Part shown: positions 9,483-10,015 of the stretch, piece by piece | Numbering within the stretch: the first letter of the stretch is position 1 | How the letters are laid out: each line of letters opens with the position of its first letter | Assembly (NCBI GenBank): GCA_004292985.1 | Contig: RDXT01000863.1 | Location: 1-10,015, forward strand | Direction of reading: 5' to 3' | DNA: 10,015 nt | From: Bacteroidota bacterium | GTDB lineage: Bacteria; Bacteroidota; Bacteroidia; J057 | The notes under the pieces: generated by a model | Database searches by the model: none | Seen by the model: only the letters and a program-made list of their open reading frames with translations | Told to the model about the DNA's origin: nothing | Made by a program: the position numbers and the translations under genes

Positions 9483-9808
9483 GATTCGGGTCATTGACCC
9501 TCACCAGCGGGCGGCTATTGATGTTCCGCCCTTACAGGGCTTCATAAAAATCTTTGCCCTGATGGGCTACGGACGTCTCGCCGCTACGCGGCTTTAGGGG
9601 CCATCCATAGCTCCATCGGAGCGATAACGTCTGTAGAAAGATGGCGCAAAAACCCCTTTTAAAGCTCCAGAGGAGCGAAACATATTGATTCGGTCGGAGA
9701 CCCTCACCAGCAGAAGTTGGCAAAGCACGGTCCGTAGGACCGGTATCTTTGTAGAAAATGTCACAGCCCCACGGGTGGGAGCGGTCCGGAGGACCGCGAT
9801 TTATGTGA
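9483..9808. repeat. Array unit 2 (most regular copy)
   Basis: This is the second full copy, 326 bp. It has the full set of palindromes: stems at 9488-9500, 9528-9540, 9556-9567, 9580-9592, 9610-9622, 9664-9676, 9729-9741 and 9781-9797. The inner opening element at 9687 has lost one G, leaving a 4-bp stem (GGTC-GGA-GACC, 9692-9702). This copy is the best template for describing the unit. Confidence 0.85.
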
Positions 9809-10015
9809 GATTCGGGTCGCAGACCCTCACCAGCGGGCGGAGCGTAACGTCTGTAGAACGAGAGCGGCTATTGATGTTTCGCCCTTACAGGGCTTCATAA
9901 AAATCTTTGCCCTGATGGGCTACAGACGTCTCGCCGCTACGCGGCTTTGGAGGCCATTCGTAGCTCCATCGGAGCGTAACGTCTGTAGAAAGACAGCGCA
10001 AAAACCCCTTTTAAA
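9809..10015. repeat. Array unit 3, cut by window end
   Basis: The third copy includes the long half up to AACCCCTTTTAAA, where the window stops. It has the GCCC-TGAT-GGGC palindrome (9909-9920) like unit 2 and carries a 27-bp insertion at 9841-9867 not found in units 1 and 2. The array therefore continues beyond the window, and its total copy number cannot be seen. Confidence 0.85.
9841..9867. repeat. 27-bp module insertion in array unit 3
   Basis: In unit 2 the sequence runs CAGCGGGCGGCTATTG. In unit 3 the same flanks are interrupted after GGGCGG by 27 extra bases that end in GCGG. Positions 9839-9858 are identical to 9971-9990, the right arm and tail of the GCTCC-ATC-GGAGC module. The insertion therefore looks like a partial copy of another module from the same array, without its left arm. 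Confidence 0.75.

Larger units (their letters stand above)
9158..10015. repeat. Tandem composite repeat array rich in short palindromes
   Basis: This is a gene-free stretch of about 860 bp built from a unit of about 325 bp, present as two full copies plus a third cut by the window end. Unit starts, marked by GATTCGGG before the long half, are 9158, 9483 and 9809 (spacings 325 and 326). The opening hairpin element occurs five times (9158, 9361, 9483, 9687, 9809), with alternating spacings of 203/204 and 122 bp, so every unit has a long and a short half. Palindromes in unit order are: GGGTC-n-GACCC; GCCCT-TAC-AGGGC; GCCC-TGAT-GGGC; GCCGC-TAC-GCGGC; GCTCC-ATC-GGAGC; GCTCC-AGA-GGAGC; a second GGGTC-n-GACCC; GGTCC-GTA-GGACC; a weaker CCCAC-GG-GTGGG; and GCGGTCC-GGA-GGACCGC. 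Short frames crossing the array encode near-copies of each other only because the DNA is repeated. No transposase or integrase is present. The function is not known. REP-like behaviour, transcript ends for the upstream gene, or a structured RNA are possibilities. Confidence 0.9.

Noticed and set aside
9217..9723. Minus-strand frames at 9217-9438 and 9532-9723
   Set aside because: These are also repeat-derived, and their composition follows the palindromes. They are not genes.
9359..9900. Two small plus-strand frames (9359-9547 and 9685-9900) encoding near-identical peptides
   Set aside because: They fall wholly within the palindrome array and resemble each other only because the DNA unit is repeated. 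There is no recognisable domain or independent coding evidence.
9158..10015. CRISPR array
   Set aside because: There is no constant 23-47 bp repeat with unique spacers of uniform length. The whole unit is repeated, including the stretches between palindromes, and no cas gene is present.
9158..10015. Insertion sequence or integron attC array
   Set aside because: No transposase or integrase frame, no cassette genes, and no clear attC core pair or terminal inverted repeats bound the region.

Overview
The window looks like a piece of chromosome from a Bacteroidota bacterium. The evidence is two gliding-motility ABC-transporter genes (gldA and gldF), a DUF3667 membrane protein with the CxxC...CNxCGQ zinc-ribbon start typical of that phylum, and starts that lack Shine-Dalgarno sequences. 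The base composition looks fairly GC-rich for the phylum. That, with the interspersed short palindromes, would suit a Saprospiria-like or similar environmental lineage, but this narrower placement is only inference.

Layout. Positions 1-893 (+) hold the 3' part of a gene for an outer-membrane beta-barrel-like protein, cut by the window edge. Positions 1020-4736 (+) hold a probable two-gene unit: gcvP, the full-length single-chain glycine dehydrogenase (P-protein) of the glycine cleavage system, and 15 bp later a DUF5995-family gene of unknown function. Convergent with it, and only 7 bp away, is gldF (4744-5478, -). A 99-bp divergent spacer with a perfect 8-bp inverted repeat separates gldF from a DUF3667 membrane-protein gene (5578-6417, +). 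The 3' end of that gene overlaps gldA (6373-7332, -) by 45 bp. A 50-bp divergent spacer leads to a lipoprotein-type family 5 solute-binding protein (7383-9155, +).

The last 0.86 kb (9158 to the window end) has no credible gene. It is a tandem array of a composite unit of about 325 bp: two full copies and a third cut by the window edge. Each unit contains eight or nine short GC-rich palindromes, mostly 5-7 bp stems with 3-nt loops. Every unit splits into a ~204-bp and a 122-bp half, each opening with the same hairpin element. Stems are kept while loops vary, one palindrome is replaced by an unrelated palindrome in unit 1, and unit 3 carries a 27-bp insertion derived from another module. This array is the least explained part of the window.

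How the genes relate: GldA (ATPase) and GldF (permease) are expected to form one ABC complex with GldG, but no gldG lies next to gldF here. GcvP acts with GcvH, GcvT and lipoamide dehydrogenase, none of which is in the window. The solute-binding protein has no permease or ATPase partner in the window.
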